The notes under the pieces: generated by a model
Told to the model about the DNA's origin: nothing
Seen by the model: only the letters and a program-made list of their open reading frames with translations
Database searches by the model: none
Translations under genes and position numbers: made by a program
Source: Periconia sp. R9002
Taxonomy: Eukaryota; Ascomycota; Dothideomycetes; Pleosporales; Periconiaceae
Assembly (NCBI GenBank): GCA_023627715.1
Contig: JAMAHW010000084.1
Span: 1 to 64,000, forward strand
Length of the DNA: 64,000 nucleotides
Reading direction: 5' to 3'
Shown here: positions 34,760 to 45,483 of the stretch, one piece after another
Layout of the letters: every line of letters begins with the position of its first letter
Numbering within the stretch: position 1 is the first letter of the stretch

Positions 34760-35440
34760 TTATCTCCCCGCATCCTCCTTCTCGGTCCCATAGTACCACT
34801 CTTTGGTCTTGGTATAATGTTCAGTCCCATGGTCAGAATCAATCCAGTCGGCACACAGCCTAGCCGTTTGCTTATCAATCTACTCTCCCGAGTGCCCATC
34901 AATAATACGGACATTACTCGTCGGACAAGATCCCCACGTCGTTCCGTCAAGCCATCCTGCCCCGTTGATAAGCCCATCATACACCACAGGCTCAACCCCC
35001 ACCAACTTCGGAAAATAGTGCCACTTGTCGCTGTAGGTATCATAAAACCGTCCCGACTTTTTTTTGTACGCAACATGCTTCAACACAATCCGCAGTCGCC
35101 TAATCTCGTTCATCTCGTGTCTGACAGGCAATTCTTTGCGGAAATAAAGTGTGCATTTGGATAATGTCGCTGTCGAAATTGCACCAGATATAGCGGGACG
35201 ATGCATCGGCCATGAAAGCTTTCCGGTAGCTGCAGTACTTGCGCGACTCTCGACTTGCTCTGGTCACTGCTGGGACGGGGCTGTTTGACCAGTACATCAT
35301 GCTGCCACCGCGGCGGGCTGATCGTCCATGCAGCTCAACGACGCGATTGTCTTCGACGGCGAGCGCCCAGATGGTCGAGCCGAGTTCGAGCGGGAGCGAT
35401 GGGAAGAGATGAATGTCCTCCTGTGATGTGTGCGGGTTTG
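34760..35440 (-). pseudogene. broken 2EXR-domain protein gene
   Basis: The frame opens with LFPSLPLELGSTIWALAVEDNRVVELHG, the usual start of fungal 2EXR domains, then CNFDSDIIQMHT. A one-base frameshift near 35115-35140 is needed to continue into KELPVRHEMNEIRRLRIVLKHV. A TAG at 34880-34882 interrupts a further plausible 40 codons that end at 34760. No ATG precedes the domain; the sequence just upstream (35506-35561) is a dispersed repeat. At least two lesions plus the lost start argue for a pseudogene. 2EXR proteins have no established biochemical role. Confidence 0.65.
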
Positions 35441-35505
35441 TAGTTCTTGTGTAGAGGTGTAGCGACGTAGCCCTCGAATTTCTCGAGGTTATGGCATGAA
35501 CTTGT

Positions 35506-35561
35506 CCCTGCCTGTGTCGATACCCAGGGTAACAATACTCTGTGAGGATCAATTCAAATTC
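35506..35561 (-). repeat. dispersed repeat, copy A
   Basis: Its reverse complement matches 50677-50732. The 43-base core differs at only two positions, and the AT-rich flank (about 13 bases) is looser. It sits at the 5' edge of the broken 2EXR gene. Confidence 0.75.
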
Positions 35562-36058
35562 ATGTGATGAACTGGTTTGTTCGTGGAAAGTGGGAGGCGC
35601 CCGCTTCTATGATCTTACTTCGTTTACCTAGATCCTTACCATAGGAATTTCTCTTGCTTATATTGGGGTCAACAAGTCGCGCGTGCAACACCAAATAACA
35701 TGAGCGACCCCGTGCTACCATTTCGGATTAGGAAACATGAAGTGGAATTGATACCAATTGGCTATTTTGCCTTCGTTTGAATCATCAATGCAAAGGTTGG
35801 CTGTACTAAAACACTTCAGCACTTGAGCTTGTCAATTCAAATTGTAAAGGTTGCTAATAGTCAATTTAGATTTCAATCTGCGTTGACATATACATATGTA
35901 GTTAATCCTAAATTCAAATGTTCCATGTGCAAAGCAAATCGCGTGATTCGGGCCATGCATGCGGGCACCGTGCGCTACATCGCGGGTCCCCATTTCACAC
36001 CCGTCAATGCCACCACCCACCACGAATATTTTCCTTGAACGTACCATAAAGCCTCAGA
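35562..36058. other. intergenic spacer between 2EXR genes
   Basis: No gene seen. The stretch holds the upstream region of the intact 2EXR gene at 36059. Confidence 0.45.
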
Positions 36059-37123
36059 ATGCAACAAAAGAAGCTAACCAACTTTTTTCAACCCCATTCC
36101 GAAAGGATTCAGTCGGGAAATGTGGCGATTGCGGAACCGTCACGCAAAAGAAAGCGAGAAAGCACCACAATGACCAGAACAGCAGCTCCTCAATCAGCAC
36201 GACTCCTCCGCATACCACGCGAAGTCCGCGATAAAATCTATGAATACGCCCTCACTCCACCAGACACCGGACTCTTCTATTACCAAACTACTCGCGGTGC
36301 CCCCGACTTCGCACTCCGCAAACACGAACGCACGCCCTTCAACACTCTCAAATACACCTCGCTCCAACTCCGCCAGGAGACCCTCGGTCTGGAACACAGA
36401 TACAATACCCTTATGACCTTCACAGGCAGCGCGAAGTCTCGGAACGGAAAGGTCGTGCCGAAATGCCCCGCCTCGCAGTTCCTCCATTTCACCCAAAAGC
36501 AGTGCAGCGAGAAGGCGCGTCGGACGCGCTTACCGCGAAATATTCGGGTACATTACGACCACCCACTTGAATTGGTGGGTGGGGGTTGGTATGGAGAAAG
36601 GGACGAGGTGTATCCCATCAAGCCTCTGCATCAGGTCGCCCGCTTCTGCGAGACGCATCCTAACATCACCGTGTTCTGGTACACGCGCGTGCTCGAGGAC
36701 ATGTATGAAGGGAGGGACAAAAGTTTTGGCAGGGCAGTCCTAAACCTTGGTATAGCGGTCGGAGAGTATATTCGCGCCCCGAAGATTTATTGGCACCAGC
36801 TTCAAAAGGATTTTCACATATTCGTGCTCCCTGAATACTTCTACCCAGCTCATTCGACGTGGCATGACAAATCTAAGTGTCGCGACTATGAAATGAGGCT
36901 AAACGACTGCTCCTGCGATTTGGCGCTCAAGTCTGAGAATTTTAGACTATTGCCCAAGATTCCCGAGGGCAGGGACTGGGAGCCTGAGTTTGTGGAGGAA
37001 ATGAAAGAAGAACTTGGCATTGAATCTGAGGATGACTCCGAGGATGACTCCGAGGATGAGGATGAGGATGACATTTCGAAGATGGTTGAGACGATTAAGA
37101 AATGGACCACGGAAGGGATTTGA
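36059..37123 (+). CDS. 2EXR-domain protein with PIP-box-like N-terminus
   Basis: Single exon, 354 aa, started at ATG 36059. Residues 3-10 read QKKLTNFF, an exact fit to the PCNA-interacting QxxLxxFF pattern, followed by a basic patch (RKRKRE, ~29-34) that could act as a nuclear signal. From about residue 48, LLRIPREVRDKIYEYAL starts a 2EXR/F-box-like domain. The middle holds HPNITVFWYTRVLEDMYEG. The C-terminus has an acidic run (EDDSEDDSEDEDEDD). Proteins of this kind are expanded in ascomycetes and of unknown function. The PIP-like motif is a direct sequence match; PCNA binding is inference. Confidence 0.75.
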   Translation: MQQKKLTNFFQPHSERIQSGNVAIAEPSRKRKRESTTMTRTAAPQSARLLRIPREVRDKIYEYALTPPDTGLFYYQTTRGAPDFALRKHERTPFNTLKYTSLQLRQETLGLEHRYNTLMTFTGSAKSRNGKVVPKCPASQFLHFTQKQCSEKARRTRLPRNIRVHYDHPLELVGGGWYGERDEVYPIKPLHQVARFCETHPNITVFWYTRVLEDMYEGRDKSFGRAVLNLGIAVGEYIRAPKIYWHQLQKDFHIFVLPEYFYPAHSTWHDKSKCRDYEMRLNDCSCDLALKSENFRLLPKIPEGRDWEPEFVEEMKEELGIESEDDSEDDSEDEDEDDISKMVETIKKWTTEGI

Positions 37124-37693
37124 GAGTGTTGTTTTGAACGGCTTGTAAAGGAATGCGTTTCGATTTAAATATACCGCTAAATATCAACTCGCCGAAGTAG
37201 CTTTTATCAGTTTCACTATCATTTGGCAGACCCTGTAGCAATATGTACGAGCTGGAGCAAACACAGAGGTGGAGTCGTCTCCAAAGTACCTTAATTGAGG
37301 GCTTACTCAGTGTTGCTGTGCTGTTACAGCACGAATTTGATGTCGGTTGAATGAAGAATCGCCCTCCTATCTAGTACTAAGCAAAACTCAAGGATATAAT
37401 GACCAATCAAGGAGACGCGCATATCAGGGGCACATTCATTCCATTGGGGAGGTTTTTGGTATATATTGGTAGTAGCGAATGTGCCGTCATGCGCTGATGA
37501 ACTATTGCTGTGATGGTGCTTTACCCCTGTGTCATCCTAACACGACGTCAAGATACTAAATTACACAATGAAATCCAGATAGAAAGTTTCTAATTAAGGG
37601 TTTGATAATACATGAAATAGAAAAACTTGCATGCTTAAACGTCGTCGTTTCTTCTCATGACAGCCCAATCCACAATGAAATGTGAGAATACGA
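37124..37693. other. convergent intergenic spacer
   Basis: It lies between the 3' ends of the plus-strand 2EXR gene and the minus-strand ankyrin frame. No gene or repeat is seen; it presumably holds both terminators. Confidence 0.5.
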
Positions 37694-39883
37694 CTATTCG
37701 CGAAAAAACTCCTTCCTGATACATTCCGCGCAGTTGCACTCTTCTTCGGCCAACGGAGCTGTCTCTTTCCTTTTCTTTCTCACGGAAAAATAATCTTCTT
37801 CGTAATCGAACGAGAATGCACTGGTGGATCGAATGCTGCTAGTTTCATAGGAATCCGTATCATTTCTGCGTGTTGAACCGCTGTACCGGCTGGTCGAGTC
37901 GCCAGTCGTGGAACCTGCATCGCTGCCAGCCACGGCCTTGATAGATAGCAAAGCATGGGATTGATGGGTATTGTCGACGTGTTTTTCATTACCATCATTC
38001 AATTGCTGTACGTGTGCAGTCGCAGGGTTGGGATCGTTCTTTTCCTCCAGTCCGTCCGCAAATTCAAGCAGACGAGAAATTCCCTGCTCGACAAAGAATA
38101 GAAGTAGATCGGGATCTACTAACGTATCGGCGGGAGGTTTGTTGCTGATACTTATCATCTTTGTCTTTGGCGTGCAGAATAGCTCGTATGGGCCAGCTGG
38201 TGCTTCTAGCTCTGCGAAAAACCTTTGTGGCATATCTGTAGGTAGTTCTCCAATATGTATGTAGGGAGAAGTTATAGCACTCCTCGCTTTCAATCTGCGG
38301 CGCCGATACCAAATTGGCAGTAGTATAGGCAACGCAGGAAGCGATAATATGGCTAGGAGACTCCCACCTGTGACTATACCGGCCCCTTTAAAGCCTCGAA
38401 CAAGAGAATGATATCTCCTCGACGACTCATGATCTACTTCATAATCTACAAAGGGAATTTTGTGATTATAGACCTCAAGGGGGGTTTTCTCGTTATCGGT
38501 TTCAAGACGATCATCAGGGCCAACCTTTACGCCGATAAATTCAGGAAGGTCTGAAAACTTGGAGAGAATTGCTGGTTCCGAATGGGTAGATGATGTTCCG
38601 GTAACCTTGGGAATATAGATATGTTTTTCGCAATCCTGGAAGCACGAAGACAGTAGTAACGATGCCGAACGGGCATATTTTGCGGAGATATCGGCTAACT
38701 GATACCTGGAAAATGGTGTTATACGATGCAGTCCGGCGCCATCATGGTACGCGACTGCTTTTGCGAAGTCTTTCTCTCCAAAAGCAGCTTGGAGCATAGA
38801 ATCTTGGTAAATAATGCCGTAACACGCTTGTTGTCCGCCTAGCTTGAAAACGATGGACATCAATGCTTCCGACTGATGATTGATTGCAATATACCAGGGT
38901 GATTGGCTTTGATCATTTGTCTGGCAAAAATTGGCGCCTTTCAAAGCCAATAAAGTGCAGAATCGCTCGCGCTCCGCTTCGGACACTTCTTGCACAGAAA
39001 GTGAGATGTGAATGGCCGTATTTCCGTGCGAATCTACTAAGTTCACGAGGTTCTCGCCGTCCAGAAGATGGCGAGCGGTACGAATGTCCAGCTTTTCCGC
39101 GGCGATGTGGATAGGTGCTTTGCCAGAATTGTTCAATGCACATAAGTCAGCAATAGAAAATAATGATTTGATGCACCTGAGCCAATCGAACCTCCGCAGA
39201 ACAGCGCAGGTATGAACGACATTATTCCCTAGTTGGTCGCAGATGGAAATTATGTCCCGGCTACATAGTGCAACCAGCTTCCGGGGATCTGATGTTTCCA
39301 GTGACATTGCAACATCCAATGGCGTCAGGCCATGGTTATTTCGTAGGGTAGTTGATGAGCCACAGTCGAGCAAAGCTTTGACAAAATCACCTCTTTGTCG
39401 CCGTGCGACAACATGCAATGGAGATTCTCCGTAGATGTTTTGCATATGTACGTTTGGTTCATGGGCCAGAAGTATGTGAACTGCGTCAAATGAGCCGCTG
39501 GCCATGGCAAGATGTAGAGCAGAAGACGACGTGCTGTCTATCGCATTGATATTCGCGTTCCAACGGATGAGAACTTGAATTACTTCTGAAGCTCCTGTAA
39601 GAGCTGCACAATGCAGACTCGTCATGCCGAACTCATCCGCATCATCAATGGAGATTCCTCGTTGAAGGAGCAATTCCGCTGTATCTGCGCTTATGCAATA
39701 ATGAAGTGCGGTACGGCCATCTCGATTGACAGTGTCCAATAAAGATGAGGCGGAATGGTGATCCAGAATCCATTGGGGGATAGCCTTGGAATACTCGGTG
39801 ACCGCGACATGTAATGGGCTGTTTCCCGAGCTGTCTAGTGTATTAAAGCTATCTTTGTTCCAGTAGAACAACAATTCAAGCAT
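37694..39883 (-). CDS. ankyrin-repeat / transmembrane part of a split kinase-ankyrin gene
   Basis: 729 codons of open frame. About ten ankyrin repeats are visible (SPLHVAV, TALHYCI, TSLHCAA, SALHLAM, SPLHVVA, TPLDVAM, APIHIAA, TAIHISL and others). They are followed by a linker, a hydrophobic segment (GGSLLAILSLPALPILLPIW) flanked by RRRRLK, and a Ser-rich tail. This frame continues exactly the frame of the kinase ORF upstream: the two are separated by one TAA (39902-39904) and six sense codons. The 39883 ATG sits inside an ankyrin-like stretch, so it is probably not the true start. I think both parts were one gene broken by a nonsense change. Two adjacent genes, or expression of two pieces, cannot be excluded. 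Confidence 0.65.
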   Translation of the reverse strand: MLELLFYWNKDSFNTLDSSGNSPLHVAVTEYSKAIPQWILDHHSASSLLDTVNRDGRTALHYCISADTAELLLQRGISIDDADEFGMTSLHCAALTGASEVIQVLIRWNANINAIDSTSSSALHLAMASGSFDAVHILLAHEPNVHMQNIYGESPLHVVARRQRGDFVKALLDCGSSTTLRNNHGLTPLDVAMSLETSDPRKLVALCSRDIISICDQLGNNVVHTCAVLRRFDWLRCIKSLFSIADLCALNNSGKAPIHIAAEKLDIRTARHLLDGENLVNLVDSHGNTAIHISLSVQEVSEAERERFCTLLALKGANFCQTNDQSQSPWYIAINHQSEALMSIVFKLGGQQACYGIIYQDSMLQAAFGEKDFAKAVAYHDGAGLHRITPFSRYQLADISAKYARSASLLLSSCFQDCEKHIYIPKVTGTSSTHSEPAILSKFSDLPEFIGVKVGPDDRLETDNEKTPLEVYNHKIPFVDYEVDHESSRRYHSLVRGFKGAGIVTGGSLLAILSLPALPILLPIWYRRRRLKARSAITSPYIHIGELPTDMPQRFFAELEAPAGPYELFCTPKTKMISISNKPPADTLVDPDLLLFFVEQGISRLLEFADGLEEKNDPNPATAHVQQLNDGNEKHVDNTHQSHALLSIKAVAGSDAGSTTGDSTSRYSGSTRRNDTDSYETSSIRSTSAFSFDYEEDYFSVRKKRKETAPLAEEECNCAECIRKEFFRE

Positions 39884-39901
39884 CGATACCGAGTTCTCGG
39901 C

Positions 39902-42673
39902 TTAGTGCCTTGATCCTATTCTGACAGCGAGGTGAGCAGGGAAGGTGTACTGGGATGGATCATCCGGGTCTCGAATTGGAGTCGTTGCTAGATGAGGATG
40001 TCTTTTCAACAGTGCCTGAGCGACATCCTGATCTTTGAACTCAATGGCCGTCGCTAAAGGCGAGAAATTTGCACATATCATGACTGAATCGTCGCGCCAG
40101 AGGGGATTTTGATCCAGAGTCTCCATCGCGGCCACTGTCCTCTGGAGTGCCGTCCCTGTGAATCGCCCATGGATCGCGACCCTTTCGACCTTCGACGAGT
40201 AACAGAGTACCATCGCCATCGAGCTTGTAGATAAACTCAGTTTCTCTCTCGGATCAAGAGCCGCAATCAGCAGAATCAAAATCTCGGCGTGGTGAAGCAT
40301 CGCTGCAAGGTGGAGATGTGTCCACATAACACCGTCAATAAGGCTCTTTGATTCACCAAAGGCTGGTGCGACCGGGTTTGCACCCAATTTCAGCAGCGCA
40401 GTAACAGCATCTAAACTGCCCGCCCAGATAGAAAATGCCAGTGGCGTCCCGACGAGTTGAAAGGGCCACTGCTTGTGCAAGTCTAATGCACGCGTGCAGG
40501 GTAAGTCGATGAGCTCCTCGAAATTGATCAACTTCAGATGCTTTTCGGCGAATGGTACGGCGTCTGTACCTAACATAAATAGCCAGTGTAATACCGTGCA
40601 TCCAGAAGTTGTAGTTGCCTTACAGAGCGCTCCGAGGGATAGAAGAGCTCGTACGACCTGACTATCTCCTGTCCGACAGCCCTGGATTAAAAGTGGCTCG
40701 GAGCGCACAGATGCCCACTGATCCTGAATAAACTCGTCGACACCAGATGTTCGAAGATCATCCCATCGACCAACCATTTTGATTATCTCAACATCTCTGA
40801 ACATGATAGCACATTCTAATACATTTAATGGTGCCTTGGACCAGTTGTGCAGTGTGAGTTCTAGAACCGGAAGATCACGACGACTGAGTCTAATGGAGCT
40901 GCTTAAGTGGGCACCGGTCTTCACCTTAGCAGTCGTTATGGATCCAACCCAGCCTTGGTGCTCTAATTGCTTGATTTGTTCCCGCAATCTCGACCAGCTA
41001 GGAAATGTGATCGATGAGTCTCCTAAAGTGATGGCAATTGGTAAACCGATGGCTTTAGCACCCTGGGGAACTAGCCCACGAACAACCGCCGCAGTGTATA
41101 GTTTTTGATGATGTTCCTGCCCGGTTGAATCTTGGAGGAGAGGGTGGATCAGCAGCGAGACAAAGTGTCTACATTTCTCGGCTTTAGACAAGTATTGTTG
41201 TGCGAGCTGGCTGTCAACAGACACGCCGAATCCAACAAAGTAACAGAGGCCAAGTTGGAAAGCTGCTGGTGCCGATATCTGCGGGTCTCGCTGACCTCTT
41301 TGATAACTGAGTTCGAAATTATGGAATATCTGCTTTTGCTCCTCCCATGGATAGTCTTTCGCCTGTTGCGGATGAAATATGTCGAAGGACCATTCCCATT
41401 TCTTTGGCACTTGTAACGGCGGATGCGACGGTGGGAGTGTAGCACAGACGTGGGATGTTCGAGCTTGTGGTTTAAGCATGAGCGTTCTCCGGAATAGACC
41501 CTTGAAAAATAATTGAATGAAGGGGATTTCAATCCGAGAACTTAGTTGGAAGGCGGTCTTCAGTAACTCTCTGCAGAAGATTTGCGGATTGTCGTATATA
41601 AGTGTCGGATCAAAGTAGATCTCATCCCCTAGATGGTCTCGGTAGACTTCACCATCTACGAGGACTTCCATTGCGAGCAGTCCAAACGCCCAAATGTCGC
41701 AGCGAGGAAGCATGGTCCTGCTGATGGATTTAACTGCTTGTTTGTGTACCTCAGGTGCATTGTATATGGTAGTGCCGCGGTATACTAAGTCCTCATCGTC
41801 GGCAGACAGCAGAAGGGAGTGTCCAAAGTCGCATATCTTTGCCACTCTTCCCGATTTTGGATCCCCCGAACGATCGAATATGAGAACATTATCAAGTTTG
41901 AGGTCTCCATGAACGATCCCAGACGCGTGGAGCGCATCAAGTCCGCATGCGACGTCCATGACCAACCTTTTCTTTCGGTAGGTATCCAAGGTATCTCCAG
42001 CCTGGAGGAAATCGCGAAATGTTCCATGGGAGCTGTAGTCCACGACAACATATGGTAGGACCGCTTGCCGTTCGTTTCGCCAACCATACCCCAAAAGGGA
42101 GAGAATGTTTGGATGGCCCCTCAGATGTGTATAGCACATAATGCGAAGCTCCATTAGCACGGAGTGCAGTCGCGACGCAAACTTCGGTGTGTTGGCAGCC
42201 CATGACCCCAGTTTCAGATGCTTAACTGCGACCAATTTGCTTTCGAGATCACATCGATTGACGGTGAAGGTCTCGCCCTCTCCCAGCAGAATCTCTCCTT
42301 TTAGTTCTCTGTATGCACATTCTTTGGCCTCGATTGTTTGCAGTTCATTACGTATTGTGTATAAACCCTGGAGCTGTGCGTTCGATTGCCCACCCACACC
42401 GGCAGACTGGATCGCGGAGGCCCTAATACTAGGTTGCCGAGTGCCCCAGGTCACAGTGGAAAGTCGCTATAAAGTATAAGCATTATCACAGAATACATAT
42501 AAGTCTCGAGGATATGGTGTTTCTGGGGGCTGTAGGCAGCAGACCGAGACAGTGAGACGCCTATTATCCGCTACGAAGGTACGGGGCTGCAGGGGCATCG
42601 AAACCCCTGTCGAATCAATCGAAGAACATACCTCTGTAACCACTGCGCTGCTGCATCCTGACAAACTTTCCAT
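39902..42673 (-). CDS. protein kinase with Sel1-like and ankyrin repeats (5' part)
   Basis: Exon 1 42673-42632 (ATG, 14 codons) is joined to 42466-39902 by a 165-base GT-AG intron; a different small-exon solution is possible. About 868 aa. A complete kinase domain lies at residues 65-330: VAVKHLK (Lys), HGDLKLDNVLIF (~200), CDFGHS (~225), APEVHK and DIWAFGLLAMEV. A Sel1-like repeat (AAFQLGLCYFVGFGV) follows, then degenerate ankyrin repeats from about 600 (TVLHWLF, THLHLAA). The frame ends at TAA in the sequence HLAVRIGSRH*, inside an ankyrin unit, and resumes in the same frame. Such kinase-ankyrin proteins are common lineage-specific fungal signalling genes. It diverges from the HeLo gene. 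Confidence 0.75.
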
Positions 42674-42974
42674 GAGTCCTAGGCATTGAGTGAAAGCGCA
42701 GATAGATTCAATACAGATGACACATAGAGGTCAGGCTACGTCGATGGAGAAAAAAACATTGGGGGGGCCATGCACACGACATATCGATTCCCGAGGGGGC
42801 TGTGGGCGGCTCTGAAGGCTACAAGGCTACAAGGCTGCAACGCGATACGAGATGGCAGAGGGGGCTGTGAGCAAAGTTTCGTTCTAAGCGCCGTGCGACG
42901 TGACGTGGCATAAGTACATCGACGCCCAAAGAATTCTCCGCTGCCATTCACGTCCAAAACTCACATGTGCGACA
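42674..42974. promoter_or_regulatory. shared promoter, kinase-ankyrin / HeLo pair
   Basis: Only 301 bases separate two divergent starts, so the promoters must overlap. A short direct repeat AAGGCTACAAGGCTACAAGGCTGCAA lies at 42815-42840. CGTGCGACGTGACGTGGC near 42890 contains two ACGT-core motifs. Confidence 0.5.
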
Positions 42975-44826
42975 ATGGTCGATCCGCTTTCTATTGCAGC
43001 ATTGACGATCGCAGTTCTCGAGCAGCTGTGGAACCTCGGCCAGCGGACTGCCGAGTTAGTAGGCGATTTTCGCGAGTTTGACACGGTAAGTTAATGATGC
43101 CTGCACACCCCCCTCCAAGACACCAACTGGCTAAATTTCTCTCTCTCAGGAGTCAAAACGGCTTTCGAGTATTATCAAGGACGAGAACAATCGCACTCGA
43201 GCGCTGAAGCTACTACTGTTCGAGAAAACTTCGGTGAGCGTGTCTTACATAATTGATATGGCGAGGCTGACTGGAGACGTTGCGAGACCTATGGAGGAGA
43301 CACGCTGTTTGACCAATTTGACGAAGAAGTGCAGAACGAGATTCAAGTTTTCTTGGAAGAACTAGTCAGCATCATGGATGAGGCACACCGACTACTACAG
43401 CGGCGCCACAGCCCGACACTATCCTCGTCACCAGCATTATCGCCCACCACGACATTCTCCAGCAGCCTTACTCTGACAGATCCCTCGCAGTGCAAACCCA
43501 AGAACATGCCCTCCCGCGTATCATCTGATCTTTCACTTAGAACCGTGAAATCAATGCAGCGCTGGAGATGGTCATTGATTGATAAGAAGCGCGTGACGAC
43601 TATCATCTTAAACTTCAGCAGCGTGAACGACCGAATTCATGGCAACATCAAACTATGGTGTCTCAGTACGTCCATAGGTGTGGACCTTCAGCATTTGCGT
43701 CGTATGGAGGACGATGTGAATTCGAAAGAACTTGGCTATGATATCGATGCCAAGTTGCAGCTTGTCTCTCAGGCTTCACGGGCTTCGGAAGGAACGATGG
43801 AACTCAAAGATCGATCATTGCAGTTGTTCATGCAGCAAGCCGTAAGTATAGGAGATCGCTTCGCAGTTTTTGACTGGGATGCCTATCCAATGCTAGTCGA
43901 ATACCGCGCCGCAACTCTAAATTTGAACGATCGCATACGGAATAGAGTGGAGCACCTTGCCAGACTCTTACATCAAGAGAAAGAAAGCCTATTCCGCATA
44001 CTCCCCTGCAAGGGCTGGACGTATGATCCTGTAAAATCTACCGTCGCTTTCATCTTCTCAGCCCCGCAAGCAAGTGGTCGACCTTTCAGTCTGCTTTCAG
44101 CCATTAGATCAGCAGCGCAAAAGCCATCTCCAGAGAAACAAAATGTACTCAAACCATCATTGGGTCAAAAGTTCCATCTCGCGCATCAGCTTTCGCGGTG
44201 CATCTCCCAGTTGCAACTTGTTAGATGGGTACATGAGAGCTTCCGAAGTGAGAATATACTTCTATTTCCCCACGCCACCAAGGACGAGTCATTATCGAGC
44301 CGAACAGAGATATCTCTTGATTATGCGCAACCATGGGTCCTAGGCTTCGAGTTCAGCAGACCGGAGGTTGATTTCTCAGCTGGAATTGCAGACATATGTC
44401 CCGAGCGTGATGTCTACCGACACCCGGAGCGCCAGGGTGAGCCTTCAACGCCTTTTAGTAAAGTGCATGATATATATGCTGTCGGCGTGGTACTACTAGA
44501 AATCGGTAAGCTTCCCGGTCCAATATTCCTGCTACGATAAAGCGCCGTTTATTGAATGTTGTGCAGGGCTATGGCAATCGGCCGTCACCCTTGACAAAGA
44601 AGGATTTCAACGCGTGAAAGATCCCTACGTTGTGCAAAAGTATCTCATTCGTCAGACCGAGAAACACCTCGGCCAGCGTATGGGAGAAAAGTACAAAACA
44701 GTAGTGTTGAAATGCCTTCGCAATGACTTTGGGGTTACCGATGACTCAAAACACGATCTAAAATTGCAGCAAGCTTTTCGAAGCCAAGTCGTAGACGTAT
44801 TAGGTCGAGCAGCTGAGATACTATGA
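42975..44826 (+). CDS. HeLo-domain protein with C-terminal pseudokinase
   Basis: Four exons: 42975-43085, 43150-43233, 43287-44505 and 44567-44826; phases match; 557 aa. The N-terminus (MVDPLSIAALTIAVLEQ, then LFDQFDEEVQNEIQVFLEEL) fits the HeLo / prion-inhibition-and-propagation family, whose HET-S member forms membrane-lytic helices in fungal incompatibility. The C-terminal ~300 residues have a kinase outline, but the catalytic loop reads WVHESFRSENIL (no HxD Asp) and the DFG site reads GFEFSRP. The later DIYAVGVVLLEIG helix is intact. It is therefore a pseudokinase. By analogy with HeLo and MLKL-like proteins, the C-terminus may control a membrane-active N-terminus; that is inference. No amyloid (HRAM-like) repeat is obvious. 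Confidence 0.8.
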
Positions 44827-45483
44827 GCCGAGATGGTTTAATTATAGTCTTTGTTGGAGAATCAGGTAGATGAAGCCTCTGATTGGTATGTTGGACGACA
44901 TGATTAATGCATGTAGTGATCATTTTGTCATGCATGTAGTGCGGTGCAGTAAACTCGATGATTAGCTATGATATGCACACGTTGATTGCAGGTCCGGGAT
45001 AAGAATCTAATAAACAATAATATATCGTCAATAAGCGAACCACCAAAATCTGACGTCTAACAGATTATAATATTATGCTAACTAAGTAAAGTAATGTTCT
45101 ACCCGAATGAAACAGCACTCTTACTCTCCAGTATGTAAGAATGTGGTCTGTGCTGTGTCCCTTGGACGAGAAATTACAGTAGCAATATGCTGCTGAACGG
45201 CACAGCTTAACATGATAATCAGGTTGTAAAAATCATTGGACCACTGGGATAAGAATCTCACACATAGATATTGCTGCTGAACGGTGAAGAAAGTCAGCCA
45301 ACACCTCATTGCTCGCCTGACGTTACACACGACGAAGTTAGGATATTTCCTTGCACATTCGAGCGGCGACGATTTCATATCCACTTTTCATCACCAATTC
45401 GTGATATTTTGGAAAATTAAAATTTCTTTCACCATTTCCCACCATCTTTTTATTTCCTTAGCCAGCTAAGCCCACTCGCCAGG
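44827..45483. other. intergenic spacer
   Basis: No gene recognised. ATGCATGTAGTG repeats once near 44907-44941, and GATAAGAATCT occurs at 44998 and 45250. The stretch includes the upstream region of the MFS gene. Confidence 0.45.
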
